From Lichtheimia corymbifera B2541 (lineage: Eukaryota > Mucoromycota > Mucoromycetes > Mucorales > Lichtheimiaceae), in the NCBI GenBank assembly GCA_000697475.1, contig JNEU01001158.1:1-50954 (forward strand): a stretch of DNA of 50,954 bases, given 5' to 3'. A model generated the notes under the pieces. It was not told the DNA's origin and did not search any database. It saw nothing but the letters and a program-made list of their open reading frames with translations. This document shows positions 23,943 through 38,343 of the stretch, piece by piece. Both the position numbers and the translations under genes were made by a program. The first letter of the stretch is position 1. Every line of letters begins with the position of its first letter.

Positions 23943-24557
23943 AAAGTAAAAAAGATACACATTACCATCTCCCATCTATTCCCGCCACCTATACATACAT
24001 CATCTCTATTCTATATACCCTTTATCCTTCCCCCGCAATACTCATTCCACCCTTCCTGATATGCCAGTGTCTCAGTATCTTAATTCATCCTCATCAGCAT
24101 GTGCAAAGTAATAATATCATCTCAATTGCAGTGATTCTCATTCATCAAATATTTGTTCTCTGAAGATCTGTTCCCAAAAAGTCCCCACTGTTTGTTGTGT
24201 GGATATCCTTTCCAATGACGCGATCATCATCAAACATAAATATTGTGATCTCCGCGGAAAGAACTTGTTTTGGCTCCAAGGAAATGCTTCGAAAAGGAAA
24301 ACGGGGTTGTAAGGGACTTGTTTGTGTACGGCGTTGGGTAAGGATATAACGTAAATAACAAAAGTGTATAGGTGCGCGCTCTTTTCCAGGATACCCAAAT
24401 CATCTCTCTCCATCATTCAGCAAACGCCCATCCCTCCCTCAGGGGTAATGTAATTCATAATCTTTTGCCTGTTTCCATTTGCGTCTTATCATTCCACATA
24501 GAAAGAGAAAGGAGGGATTTGTTGAACCGCTCGTATATTGAATGCTGCGGGGAATCA
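23943..24557. other. Convergent intergenic region
   Basis: This 615-bp gap lies between the ends of the APSES (+) and EAF (-) genes and should contain both 3' untranslated regions. It is AT-rich with no coherent coding signal. Confidence 0.5.
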
Positions 24558-26126
24558 TCAATTGTTATCCGAAGAGTCACTATCTGAGCTGGTAATGCTT
24601 TCATCATCTTGTTGAGACGGATCATCTATTGTATATACACGATCAGCATTACAGACAACATTACATATTTGAATTTGATATCTTACCAAAGAGTGCACGT
24701 AATGAGACTGGACCACCATTGCGAGCTGGTGTAGATCTAGGAGCCGTTGCAGGTGATGAAGTGTAAGGAGAGGCTTCGAATGCGCCTGGCGTACTGGTGG
24801 TAGCAAACTGATGGGCTGGTGAGGCAGGTGCTGAGGTCTCATCCATACCACGCTCGACATTTTCAATGAGATCAGTCATATCTTCATCATCGCTGCTATC
24901 CGATTCTGAGCTTCCTGATTCTGATCCACTGCTACTACCACTGCTGCTACCGCTGCTGCTGGAAGAAGATCCACTGGAAGATCCATCATCGTCATCGTCA
25001 TCAGACCCATCGGATGATACTGATGCACGTCGTTGAGATTGACTGCTTATAGACGCTGCTGCTGCTGCTGCCGCTGTTGCTGGTGAATAGGTTTTGCCAC
25101 CAAACTCACGTCGTGGTGAATCAGGTCGTCGAATAGGTTGAGATGCCATCTTGATTTTACGTCGATTTGTAGTGGGAGTTGTTTCATGCACAATGACTTC
25201 TTCAAATGTATCCGTATCTGAGACACCAGGTGATGCTGCTGTCATATTCTTGGATGATTGCCCTCGTTCATCATTATTGTCGTCATCATCATCATCGTCG
25301 TCGTCACCCAAAACATCATCCCATACAGCATCAATGTCTTTGGAAATGAGATCCGCATCATCCACACTCGATCTTCGTTGTTCTCCTGCACGATTGGTAT
25401 TGTCGCTTGTCGTCTTGGTAGCAGTAGTAGTGGCATCCACATTGCGACTGTTGCCAGATTTCTTATCTTTACCGCCTGCAACGCTGCTGCCTTTTGTCGA
25501 TTTCTTTTGTCGTTTGGCGGGTTTGGAAGGTGTTGATGATGGTGTTGGCACGGCCAGCGCTGCCCTTTTCCTCCGTAGATTGCGTAAGGTAAACTTCATT
25601 AAGGGGCGTTCAAGTGTGAAGGTCTACTAGCCTTGGTAAGCAACAATTGGATACCCAACCATATCAACACTACTTGCCTTGGTTTCTTCATCAAAAACAA
25701 GCACACAGTCGAGTTCTTGAACACTGCCGGGTATAGCGTCAAACGTCATTTCGGTATTGTCTTTGGCATTCTGCTACAAGTTAGTATATAGAATGTCATA
25801 CACATTAAAGACCTTACCTCTAACGGGGCATATTCTACTGTATACGAGTCATCGTTCACCTTGGAGAGTGAGACTTTGCGGTTTGATGTACTACGGTCAT
25901 CTCCTCCCGAGTTGACTAGTTAACAAGCGGAAAATGAGCAAGTTGAGTTGGCATTGGGGGTGGAAGAGGTTATCGTACATTTGAAGCTGTAATAGGAGGG
26001 AGTTCTTTTTGAAGGCCTTGAAGTGAATGAGTCACCCAATTGAACAGTGTATGAGTCAGGTGGAAAAGCAGTATCGTCTTTGGTAGTCTGTGGAGAGTTG
26101 ACAGGCTGGTGTGAAGTGGAAGTCAT
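24558..26126 (-). CDS. eaf: EAF-family transcription elongation factor
   Basis: Five exons (26126-25979, 25915-25818, 25770-25678, 25623-24687, 24625-24558) give 447 residues. The N-terminal about 125 residues match the EAF (ELL-associated factor) domain: YTVQLGDSF, YYSFKF across intron 1, YTVEYAPLE, ELDCVLVFDEETK, then FTLERPLMKFTLRNLRRKR. The rest is disordered: Lys/Ser-rich, an Asp run, poly-Ala and a long Ser/Gly tract, ending with acidic Ser-Asp motifs, typical of EAF transactivation tails. EAF partners ELL to stimulate RNA polymerase II elongation. Intron 3 begins GC (AAG then GCAAGT) and is needed to join the two halves of the domain. An antisense ORF at 25151-25630 is a mirror of the low-complexity region. 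Confidence 0.88.
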
Positions 26127-27656
26127 AAAGTGTGGGGTTGTTGGGTAAAAAGGAAAGAGGCAAGCAAGGGTGGGAGTGGATTATGTGCGGCGGCAGCGGG
26201 GTGGTGCGTGGCTGCGAAATGCAGACGAGATGCTGCAACCATACTTGTTGCATGTCACTGATCCCAGCAACACGTGATATATATATTCTATATACATTGG
26301 AATCCATGGTATCCATGTTGTTGTGCTACTTGCTGATATCGTCATTAGTAGCATTTGTTCGCTGTATCGATGTCCTGTCAAATGCATTAATAAATGTGTC
26401 CGTGCTACTTTTATTGCCACTTTTCAACCGTTGTTCAGCCACATCATCAATCTTACTTTAGCCCAATATGCACCTTGGTTGTCATTGGAATAACAACCGC
26501 CGTCATTCCTTACATTAAATGAACCAAGGACATGGACCCAGTATCACATTGTGTGAAAATATCAGAAACAGTGATATGGATCAATAGCAACCGACATCAT
26601 TCTAATGCTGTAATCTACCCCGGTTCCAGACTCGGCTGATTGCTGCCGTCCTTGCCCATTTTAACATCCCGAGTCAGTGAATCCCATTGCGTCATTGAAA
26701 AGAAATCATGCTCCTTTCTTTTCTACTATTATTTTCCAGCCATGGGAACACAACACAGCCACACCAACATCAGCAAATAATTCAAAAGCAGTAGATGAAA
26801 GGGTTTGGTTACCTCAAGTCGGGTAAGCGGCTGTAGTGTGTGTGCATCACACAGATCCGCAAACATGTGCTGCCGATGAAATGCCGTATTTTTACTGTTC
26901 TGCGAATTGCTATAACAAGGTAGTCTTCCAAAAAAAGAAATCATCAAACTCCCCTACTACAAACACAGGTGTTACACTCATGGCGTAATCAAACCTGGAA
27001 ACAACATGATTGGGTCGCTCATGCCTACTGTGGCGCCCCGCTATTCAAAAGCCACACACACGCACGCACACACACACATACGCACATACATATACACTTT
27101 GCTGACGCAGAGTAGATTAGATACATGCTGAGAAAAAAGTAGATTTTACCATGGGAGCACTACAAGGGGAAGGGGTATTGGGAGGCTTTGATAGGATAAC
27201 CCACGCATGTTGGCCCCATTTATAGCACCACACGCTTATCCAAGTCTCAGAAGAATGGCCCTGCGGCTGCTTGCTGCTGTCGTAAAAAAAGAAGTACTCC
27301 TTTGTATCACCCCTCACTTGTCAGTAGCAATCTATTGAATTTTTAGGCAATGGATGGGGGTATTTACAGCTCATGGTGGGTGATTGTTTGATAGGATATA
27401 ATGGTCTTGGCGCTTGAGAGGAGGCACAGTGGTTAATTATGCGATGGTGGCACCAGCAGGTCCATCGGGCTCCCAATTGTAAAAAGAGGCAGCATCACAG
27501 CCCAAAAATATCTTTTTGCCTTCTGTGTGTCTTGCCCCTACTTGGTCCCTTTCTTCCACGCCGAATATTAATACCTCGCCTCACTCAGCAGGCACTCATT
27601 TCTTCTTTTTGGATCCCTTTCTCTCTCTCATTCTCTCACACCTCCACCACCATATT
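26127..27656. promoter_or_regulatory. Divergent promoter region, EAF and zinc-finger genes
   Basis: 1.5 kb between two divergent starts, with no supportable gene. It contains an AC-rich tract (27055-27090) and an AT-rich stretch next to CACGTGAT (26270-26300). Regulatory elements for both genes presumably lie here, but none can be identified with confidence. Confidence 0.4.
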
Positions 27657-29216
27657 ATGATGACACATAACATTGTTGACTCTACTACGACTACTACTGC
27701 CACCAACACCACTACTACAAGTAGTAATAACAACATCACCTCTTCAACAGGTTCACAATATGCTAGCCACCACCATTTCCATCTTCATCCATCCTCACCG
27801 CCATACTCAACGTCATATCCACCTCCTCCATCACGTACCGATCCACCACACACATCTAAGCGTGATCAATCTATTCCTGCACTATTAAACAGCGACGACG
27901 ATGAGCACGACTTTTTGCCTACACCCGTCACCCCTGCAGGTGCCTTTTCAAGCATCCTTCCGTTATCAGAGCAACTCAAACATAGCACAGCCACCACAAA
28001 TACAACGACAACATCTGCAAATGAAGCTGCATTAACATTGCCAAGCCCTGGTGTAAGTGGTCGACCACCTTTACAACAACATGAACGAAGCAACAAGGAA
28101 AGTATTGGTGGCAAAAGCAACAACAGCAAACAAGGGCATGCGAACCTCAATCAGCCCAGTGCAACAACGGAGAAACTCTACGCGTGTCACGAGTGCGACC
28201 AGACTTTCAGCCGACCACACAATCTCAAGTCGCATCTCGCCACGCATTCCTCTGAAAAGCCTTACCAGGTAAAGTACTTACAAAAAGGATACAAGGCACA
28301 TGGACAATTCAATGACACTAATTATCTTGCAGTGTGACATTTGTCAACACCACTTTCGAAGACAACATGATCTCAAACGACATAGAAAGCTACACACTGG
28401 TGAAAGACCCTATGTGTGTAAACGTTGTTCAAGACCCTTTGCTCGTTTGGATGCATTGAATCGACATCAACGTGCGGAGGGAGGTAATGCTTGCACGAGC
28501 GCTGTGCACCACTCCAAAAAAGTAAATGCCGTTGAACGTAGCCGTGGCGCTTCTACGCCACGCCGCCCCATACCCCAATTACATATTGCTCATCCAGCAT
28601 CCCAGCCACTACCCGACCAACCGCCGTCTTATCCCTTACCTCCTCACCACCATCAACATCACCAACAATACCAATACCAACAACTACAACAGCAACACCC
28701 TGCATCTAACTCCTCCACACCAATCTCCTCACCACCTTCACACTCACCTTCATCAACGGGCGTGCTTCCAACATCAACTTCACCCTCATCTTCATCTTCC
28801 ACAGCTGCTGCTGCTGCTGCGCCCAACCCCTTGCGACTGCCACCTCTCCATACACCTTCATCCCCTCCATTACCTCCTTCTCATCAACAACACCATCATA
28901 ACACCTCCTCCTCCTCATATTCACAGCAACAACAACAACCATGGGATCGTCTTGAACAGGAAAACAGAGCACTCAAGGCTCAATTACAAGCTGTATTTCA
29001 ACAAAAAGATGCTCTTCAATCACAAGTCCACGACCTGCAAGTTGAAGTAAGCATATGCGGCATTTATGCATATACATATGTGTGGGTGTACTAATATTAT
29101 CTTTACAGAACAAGGTTCTGCGATCCTTAATTATGGATTCTCAACGACCAGAGACAACAACAACATCACCAGAAGCAGCTGAACCGGCATTGAAGCGGTT
29201 TCGACCATCGTCATGA
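27657..29216 (+). CDS. Crz1-like C2H2 zinc-finger transcription factor
   Basis: Three exons (27657-28268, 28333-29046, 29109-29216) encode 477 residues. Three fingers occupy about 174-258: C177/C180/H193/H197, C205/C208/H221/H225, and C233/C236/H249 with C258 as the last ligand. The motifs [20 protein letters not shown] and [10 protein letters not shown], and the Cys-ending third finger (AEGGNAC), are characteristic of Crz1/CrzA, the calcineurin target of calcium stress. P285-Q-L-H-I-A is a possible PxIxIT-type calcineurin docking site, an inference. Flanks are Ser/Thr/His/Gln/Pro rich. A short coiled coil ([19 protein letters not shown]) near the C-terminus is split by intron 2 and is unusual for Crz1. 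The frame stays open 47 codons upstream of the chosen ATG without another ATG. Confidence 0.85.
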
Positions 29217-31626
<2,410 letters not shown>

Positions 31627-31767
31627 CCATCTTTCGATGAAGAAGATGATGAATGTCTTTTTTATAAACAAGGATGAATAATGATTATAATTCAGAGGAG
31701 GAATGATGCCAGATGATTGTTATTGCTATTGTGTGTTGTTGGTAGGAATGTGGGGTATGTGTTGATA

Positions 31768-32931
31768 CTATTTCTTGTTTCGCTTCGCATCCTTCTTTTC
31801 CAATTTCTTTGCCATAGCCTTCATCTTGAGACCAATGCGTGATCCAAGGTGCTTTTCCCAGTCGTCCTTCACTTTGCGATATAACATCATCGTAAATCGA
31901 GCGTCTTCAACAGAAGAATGGCTGCCCTTTTGGATATCAATATTCAACACCTTTTCAACAAGCATTCGAAGACCAGGTGTCCTTCCCTTGGCGAGATCCT
32001 TGAAAGGCTTGTATCGAGAAGTATCACGAATCATGAGCTTGGGATGGGGAAGCATAAGTACTTCTAAATCGTTGTATACGGCATGACCAACAAGGATTCG
32101 ATCTTTGATAATGTCGTTCACCAGCCTTTGTGCTTCTTGGAATGATATGGCTAAAGACAAGGACATGTTAGACCAATCCTCCTTTCTTCCAACCTGTATT
32201 CCCATTCTTACCATCTTTGAGATGTTTTGGTTCGATACCACTCACAAAGGTACGATAATCCGTCACTCGTTCCATAGGCTTGACATACGTATCCAATAAG
32301 ACAGCACCATGATAGTTGACCAAACTCACACGTGCTAGTGCAGATGCAATGCCACCTTCGCCGACACCCACCATTTCGCAATCGATCGCCACAAATTTGC
32401 CCATTCTACACACAAGGATACATGTTGATGAGCATTTACTGGCATGATCCCATGATAGAATATAACATACTTTGCTTTGTCGCCTTCAGCAGAATTCATC
32501 TGCTTCACCATAGCTTCTTTCAGTGATGCCTTGGTCATTTGAGTGCCATCGGTCGTCTTCGTCTTAGTGACACCGTACGCCTTTGCGAATGATTCATCGT
32601 CGATATCCTCGCCGAACCATAGCTCCTCCTTATTGACTTGCTTCTTTGCAGGCTGTGCACTAGACTTTTCACTATACGCAATAAGAATAAACCATTGGTC
32701 AATAAGCTACTCGCTTTTGGCATTATATTATACTCACGATGTCTTTTTGGATCGCTTCGATCGATGCTCTGCATTGTCGTTGTTCGATTTACGCTTTTTT
32801 GTTTGCTGCACTGCCTATAGAACAGTTAAATAAGAGTCCTATACCATGGATCGGTTGCTGTTATGAATCCTTACCCCAGCATTGAGAAGCTGCTTCCAAT
32901 TGGAGCTCGGGGCGACTGACTTGTTCTTCAT
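31768..32931 (-). CDS. rex4: REX4-type RNA exonuclease
   Basis: Five exons (32931-32875, 32814-32738, 32671-32471, 32405-32212, 32150-31768) encode 303 residues. The N-terminal third is basic ([19 protein letters not shown]), as expected for nucleolar targeting. The DEDDh exonuclease domain begins near residue 115: [12 protein letters not shown] (Asp120, Glu122), then [38 protein letters not shown] (third Asp), and [14 protein letters not shown] (His and fourth Asp). The tail is Lys-rich. REX4/REXO4 enzymes act in pre-rRNA ITS1 processing. Its stop lies only 141 bp from the enolase stop on the opposite strand, so 3' ends may overlap. Confidence 0.94.
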
Positions 32932-33121
32932 AAGGAACTGAAGGAGGAGACAAAGGAGCTGGGACTAGTGGCTTGTGAAACAGACATTCTTTAAAAGCAA
33001 AAGAGAATCGAATAGAACGATGGAATCGAAAAATATATTTAAAGCGATGAATGTACAATATGTGTGAAGGGTTCAATATATACATAAGGATGAAAAGGAG
33101 AGTTTCCTAATTGCTATTTGC

Positions 33122-34923
33122 TTAACATTCAACTTCTTGTTGGTTCTTGCGTCGACCCAGCAGGGTTGCATTGTCCATGTTGAGCTCAAATACAGGCTTT
33201 GTCTTTTGGAATCGAATTGAATTGCTGCTAGGCATTTCGGATGATGCCATTTTACTGTGCTGTGACATATCTTCGTATGCACATCGAGGATTTGAAGCAT
33301 TCACGCTATCACTTTCATCTTCCATAAGTTGACGACGACGATCCTTGCGACGAGGTGTGCGTTCTTCAGCCATACGATGAACGGCGTATGATACATCGAA
33401 GACTTGCTTCATTGATGACAAGCCTACATCGCGTCTAAAATCGGGTGTACCTGGAGCTGGGTTAAGAAGAGGTGTCTGCACACGTTCAACAGCAGGTGTA
33501 ACCACATTTTTCTACATGATACAAATAAAAAAGTCAGTACCAAATTGAGATACGTATCATAGCAATTACATACGTTGAGTATCCATGGATGATTAAGGAA
33601 TTGATCAATGGTGTATCGTTGTTTTGGATCGATGCAAAGAAGGTTACGCACCAGATCCTTGGCTTGCTCAGAAATAGGATCCCACCATGGGCTGAGAAAA
33701 GTGTATTGACCACGTGCAACCTTTTCTGTCAAAACGGGGATGCTTTCATCAAAAAACGGTGGGAAGCCACAAAGGAATGTGTATAGCACACATCCAAGAG
33801 CCCACATGTCCACCGACTTGGAATATCGCTCATCCTTAACGATTTCAGGTGCTGTGTAGCCAACCGTGCCGCATGGTGTTTTGGTCTGTTGATCCCATAC
33901 GACTTTGCTTAATCCAAAGTCGGCGATTTTTACTCGTCCGATAGTACCCGCGCCCACGCCTTCAATAAATTCGCCCTCATCCACCTTATCTTCGTCACCA
34001 GGGTATAATGGCTGTGGTGTGCTGACTCGAGGTACATGTGGAATCGGTTCAAACAACAAGTTTTCGGGTTTGATATCGCTATAGCATATGCATAAATAAA
34101 AGACAAACTTGTTTTTAGATTGCAATGCTTACCGATGCACCACGCCTCGCTCTTCATGCAAGTATCGGATACCTTCAGCTACCTGACGGATGCAATGGCG
34201 AGCAAGGTCTTCGCTAAAGTAGGTAAGGCGCACAATTTGATGAAACAATTCACCACCCTCGCAGAATTCCATGACCAAATAATAGTGCTGTTACAGATGC
34301 AATCCATAGTTAAGCTTAATTTCATTCTCTTTTTACGTGTGATGCATGTTACTTTACCTCTTTTGTTTCCATAAAGCTCTTTAGCTGCACCACGGTCGGA
34401 TGACTTGCAGTACGCATGATTTGAACTTCTTTAAGGACGTTGGCTCGCTACAACGAAAGGATAAGTCATCCATGTACACATACCAAACGCATTCGATTGC
34501 TTACCTGATGAGGGCTCAATTCGAATTTGCGAACAATCTTGATAGCTACCCACTCTTGGGTTTCACGATCCATTGCCTTGTAAACATTGGAAAACGCACC
34601 ACTAATGAAGGCACATACATAAACACAAACACGCGTGTGCACTAGGTCAGTACACAAATTTACTCTTGCTTTCAACAAAAGGACACTCACTCGCCCAATT
34701 TGTCGGATAGTTGGTATCGTTGCTGGATATGTTCATGAGGTGACTCATTGTTGGGTTTTTCGTTGTTGGCAGCTTTTCGTTCTTTTATGAGACGCTCGAC
34801 AGCTTCCAATCGATCAGGGCCTAGTTGCTGCTGCTGTTGCTGCTGTTGCACCTTGCGCTCTGTTGATGACGACTGAGAGGCACGACGTCCATGACGAATG
34901 AAGTTTTTTAATTGATCAAACAT
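33122..34923 (-). CDS. Rck2/Srk1-like Ser/Thr protein kinase
   Basis: Six exons (34923-34691, 34601-34505, 34447-34358, 34287-34133, 34078-33574, 33511-33122) encode 489 residues. The kinase domain covers about 70-360: glycine loop [17 protein letters not shown] (Lys99), [22 protein letters not shown] (Asp193), a long insert before [11 protein letters not shown] (DFG 245-247), [10 protein letters not shown], and [18 protein letters not shown]. The insert and the extended C-terminus place it with the calmodulin-kinase-like MAPK-activated kinases Rck2 and Srk1, which curb translation and the cell cycle after Hog1/Sty1 activation. The C-terminal 130 residues are charged, and RRKDRRR could be part of a MAPK docking region. 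An N-terminal poly-Gln precedes the domain. Confidence 0.9.
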
Positions 34924-34982
34924 GTGTTGGCGTGTATGTGAAGAGTGGAAGAAGAAAAAGAAACTTTTCTATGGCTGATGCT

Positions 34983-34992
34983 TTTATATAAT
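34983..34992 (-). promoter_or_regulatory. Probable TATA box of the kinase gene
   Basis: TATATAAAAG on the minus strand lies about 60 bp upstream of the kinase ATG, a plausible distance for a core promoter with a short leader. Confidence 0.5.
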
Positions 34993-36036
34993 GAGCCTGT
35001 GTCATCGTCATGTCGTCGTTGTGTAGCCCGGCTTTTAGGGTTGAGTAGCAACCAATACCCATTTAGTAACCATGACATCAGTTGAGCCGATACGTGCACT
35101 TGACTCCGATTCAATGCAAAATTCACGTCTGAAAGGCATAAACCAAAAGATATTGGTTATAATATCCCATCTACCCCACGTGCTTTATATGCGCAATAGT
35201 CAGACTAAAAGGCCCTATTCTTTTCATTCACATTAAGGTATGTAGTCTGATGTAAGCAGGGAGGTGATAAACGGGATTGCGTTGATATGTTGTCATTTTC
35301 CCGTCACACCAGCCCTAAAATAAAATAAAGCCAAGCTGTGGCGGCAAAGAGCCAAAAAAGCACAAGCTGCTAAGCTTTGTCCCACATTGCAGATAGAAAC
35401 GCTATCGGAAAGATGCCTGCATTTTGTCACAATCCGAGGAAATAGATTACGGGTGATGATAGTAGCATACGTGCTGCATATGCTCTTGATAGTAAAGCCA
35501 ACAAGGTCAATCAACAGCATTTACCCCTATTTGTCCGTTTTGAATGCTTTCCGGTTTTCATCTCCATTTGCTGCAGTCCTTATTTCAAAGCTAACCAACG
35601 ATGGTGATGATCAGAGGCCGATGCGGGGATATAGGCTTTTCTACTATTTAATCTCACACAGACAAGGAGCAAAAAAGTAGCTGACTCGCTCGTCTTATAC
35701 AGGGATTACACGTGCGTAATAAAAGAACGACATTGTTAACCGATGAGCATTGTGTAGACGTCACTTTAGGGACACCTTGTGTAGGAGATTGTCAACAAAT
35801 GAAATAAGCTGTATTTGTTTCAACATCAACATGCATTTATTGCCTTAGGAAAACAAGCAGCGTGGTAGTAGAGGTATCCATTACGGCTTCTTGATCGGTT
35901 GCATACCCAATGAATAAATGCGACATCTACACTATTATGGTGGTTGCTACTAAGGCTACTTTTTTTGGGCTACGTGATGAAAGAAAAATGAAAAGCACAA
36001 AGTCCCTAATCTACAACAGCCATTTATTGATTTCTA
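34993..36036. other. Intergenic, kinase promoter side
   Basis: About 1 kb between the kinase promoter and the GGA stop. Short ORFs (for example 35387-35680) have no domain content. No RNA gene was recognised. Confidence 0.45.
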
Positions 36037-38343
36037 TCAGGCGTGATAATCTCCTGATTGCTCCATATCCACACCAAATTGTTGGTAAGTGACCTTGTAC
36101 CGCAATCGTAGAGGTTCCTAGTGTTCTTCCCATTTAATAAACCATTCGTTGGGCCCCACTCAGCACTCAGCTTCTCTTTTACCTTGTTTGGGTTACTCAG
36201 GATAATGTTTTGCATCACTGACTTGGTTGACTTTGGAGGTACCATATCAGAGGACTGAGCTTCCATCTTCAGTTGCATCGACTATAACAACATCCAGTAA
36301 GGAAATAGAACGAAACCAAACTTCGATTATTACTTACCCGTGGTGCTGCCAACCGCAACATCATATTCTCCATAGGGGCTGTAGACTGGTTGGAAAAGTA
36401 AGCCTTCATTCGCCAAATGGTGTCAAGTTGCACAATATCCAAAGTGATTTGCAAGCCATTCTTATTGGTCAATTCAACTAGAAAGAAAAAGACAATGAAT
36501 ACGAAGAGCCCTTGTTTTCGTAAATGTTCTTTACACTTACCAGGTTCATGTTTAATCGGGGTGCTGGTAGCATTGTCTGCTACGTTTTCTTGGCTCGTGT
36601 TGAATGGCTGCTCACGAATGCTTCCAGAGGCACTTGGTGTACCCAAAGAGGATGAAGATAAAGTTGGCGAAACTGCAGGAGGTGGTGGCAAAGCCTGCAA
36701 ACCAAAAGGAGATGGCGACGATGAGGTAGCAGGTGGGTTCGAAGATAGGAAGGCAAGTGGATCGAGCGATTGTTGCTGAGGTGGTTGCTGTTGTTGCTGA
36801 GGTGGGGATATTGATGCACTCTGTCCAAAAATGTCACTGAGCTCATCAAGGACGTTTCCTTTAGATGCAGTGCTTGCGGGAGCTTGTTGACCGGTCGAAG
36901 GTTCATCATCCAAATCGATCAAACTGATAGCCTGGCGTGGTGCTTCTGCTTCATCGGTCTGCTTTGGAGGTTTACCGCTGATCTCATATTGCGTGTCGTA
37001 GATTCCCTTTTGTATATCAGCAAATTTGGCCATTGAATTGTTGATCATGTCGTTCAATGTAAGCAAATTCTCTACCACGGCAAATCAATACCAACTGATA
37101 CGATCATCCACCATAATGACTCTTACCAATCTTTTCAGTATCCTCCTCTTCTTGGATCATCTTTTGGATCTTGGGTTGTGCACCAGCACTAGAGTTCCTC
37201 AGTTCAACTAGGGTCTCGTTGCGATTGATTTGCTCTCCAGGTTTGACGTTTTCGAGCATTTCATATAGCAAAATGACCTTTTCTTGAATCTTGTGCAGCT
37301 CCTCCTCAAATTTCTGCTGATAGTTTGGCTTTTGTCGTTGATCCTGTCGATAGATTACAAATGAATGACCAAGCCTTTTACATACAATGATCTCCTCCTC
37401 GTTGATACTTACATAACCTGTCATCACTTTCATGAGCTGATTGGCTTCCACCAAATCCTGTGGTCGTCCTCGACGAATCAATTCTTGCAATTTCTGATAC
37501 ACCATCATGAGCATAACAGAACAGTATCACAAGTACCCATGTTCCTTACCGCTGATTGCGCTACGCGATCCTCTTCCTCAAGTTCTTCTGCTGATTTGAG
37601 TGATTGTGAAGGTGCCAATGCCGCAACTGAAGCGTCTTTGAGTTCTGGGAATCGATAGCCTAACCAATGGATGCGGTTTAGTATGCACGCTTTGTAGCTC
37701 TCCCATCAACTTGTTTCCATACCTTTAAATCGCAACAGACGATACATGTCTTTGATATGGATTAAGTCGTCTTTGTGTCGTGACATATCTGCAAGAGCCA
37801 CCTTCCACTCTTTGATCATGTACAGGATACGTTGAATGGCAGGGTTAGGAAAGGGCTAAGAAAGGAAACAATGTTAGCATTCAATGGCTTTCAATCTCCA
37901 ATGTAATATTTACCGCAGGACGTTCAGGGAACTTGCGCACGAGTTCATTCAAGAATTCCTTCGTGGCAACTTGTAGATGGAAAGGATATCCGCAGTTTTT
38001 GACACAATTATCCAGCAGCTGAATGGCAATTCAGTTAGACATAGCTCACAATCAAATCTCGTTCATTACATACCGTAAGTGCAAGCATGGATTGATTCAA
38101 ATTTCGGCTGTTGACCAGGCGTACGATAGCCGTGGCGGCTTCTCGAGGGCTATGTACGTGGGAGAGAGCACACGTGAGCAAGTGCTTACCCAACGGCAAG
38201 ACGGCAAGTACAAAGATGACTTACGCGTTTCCCTGCTTCTTGTTGATCATTTCACAAATCTCGAGGTTCAGAGCGAGGTCTGGTTCGTAGCGTGCGACGC
38301 TGCATGCTTCCTCTGTCAAGTCGTAAATAGAACATTCCGGCAT
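36037..38343 (-). CDS. gga: GGA clathrin adaptor (VHS-GAT-GAE)
   Basis: Eleven exons (38343-38225, 38149-38074, 38018-37914, 37855-37723, 37659-37550, 37493-37413, 37343-37127, 37071-36541, 36477-36338, 36281-36183, 36117-36037) give 563 residues. The VHS domain (about 1-140) shows YEPDLALNLEICEMINKKQ, PREAATAIVRLVNSRN, LLDNCVKNCGYPFHL and KEFLNELVRKFPERP. A GAT region (about 170-300) carries LQELIRRGRPQDLVEANQLM. The hinge has a clathrin-box-like LIDLD (331-335) in a Pro/Gln/Ser-rich linker, and the GAE ear ends with EPLRLRYKVTYQQFG. GGAs bind Arf1-GTP and sorting signals at the trans-Golgi and recruit clathrin toward endosomes. The start ATG immediately precedes the VHS helix, so the N-terminus is short; an upstream exon cannot be excluded. 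Confidence 0.94.

Noticed and set aside
25151..25630. 159-codon plus-strand ORF antisense to EAF
   Set aside because: It is the mirror of the low-complexity Ser/Asp/Lys region of the EAF coding strand and has no independent support.
27516..27656. N-terminal extension of the Crz1-like protein
   Set aside because: The frame is open but begins without an ATG, and the added residues read a CT-rich leader; the ATG at 27657 is preferred.
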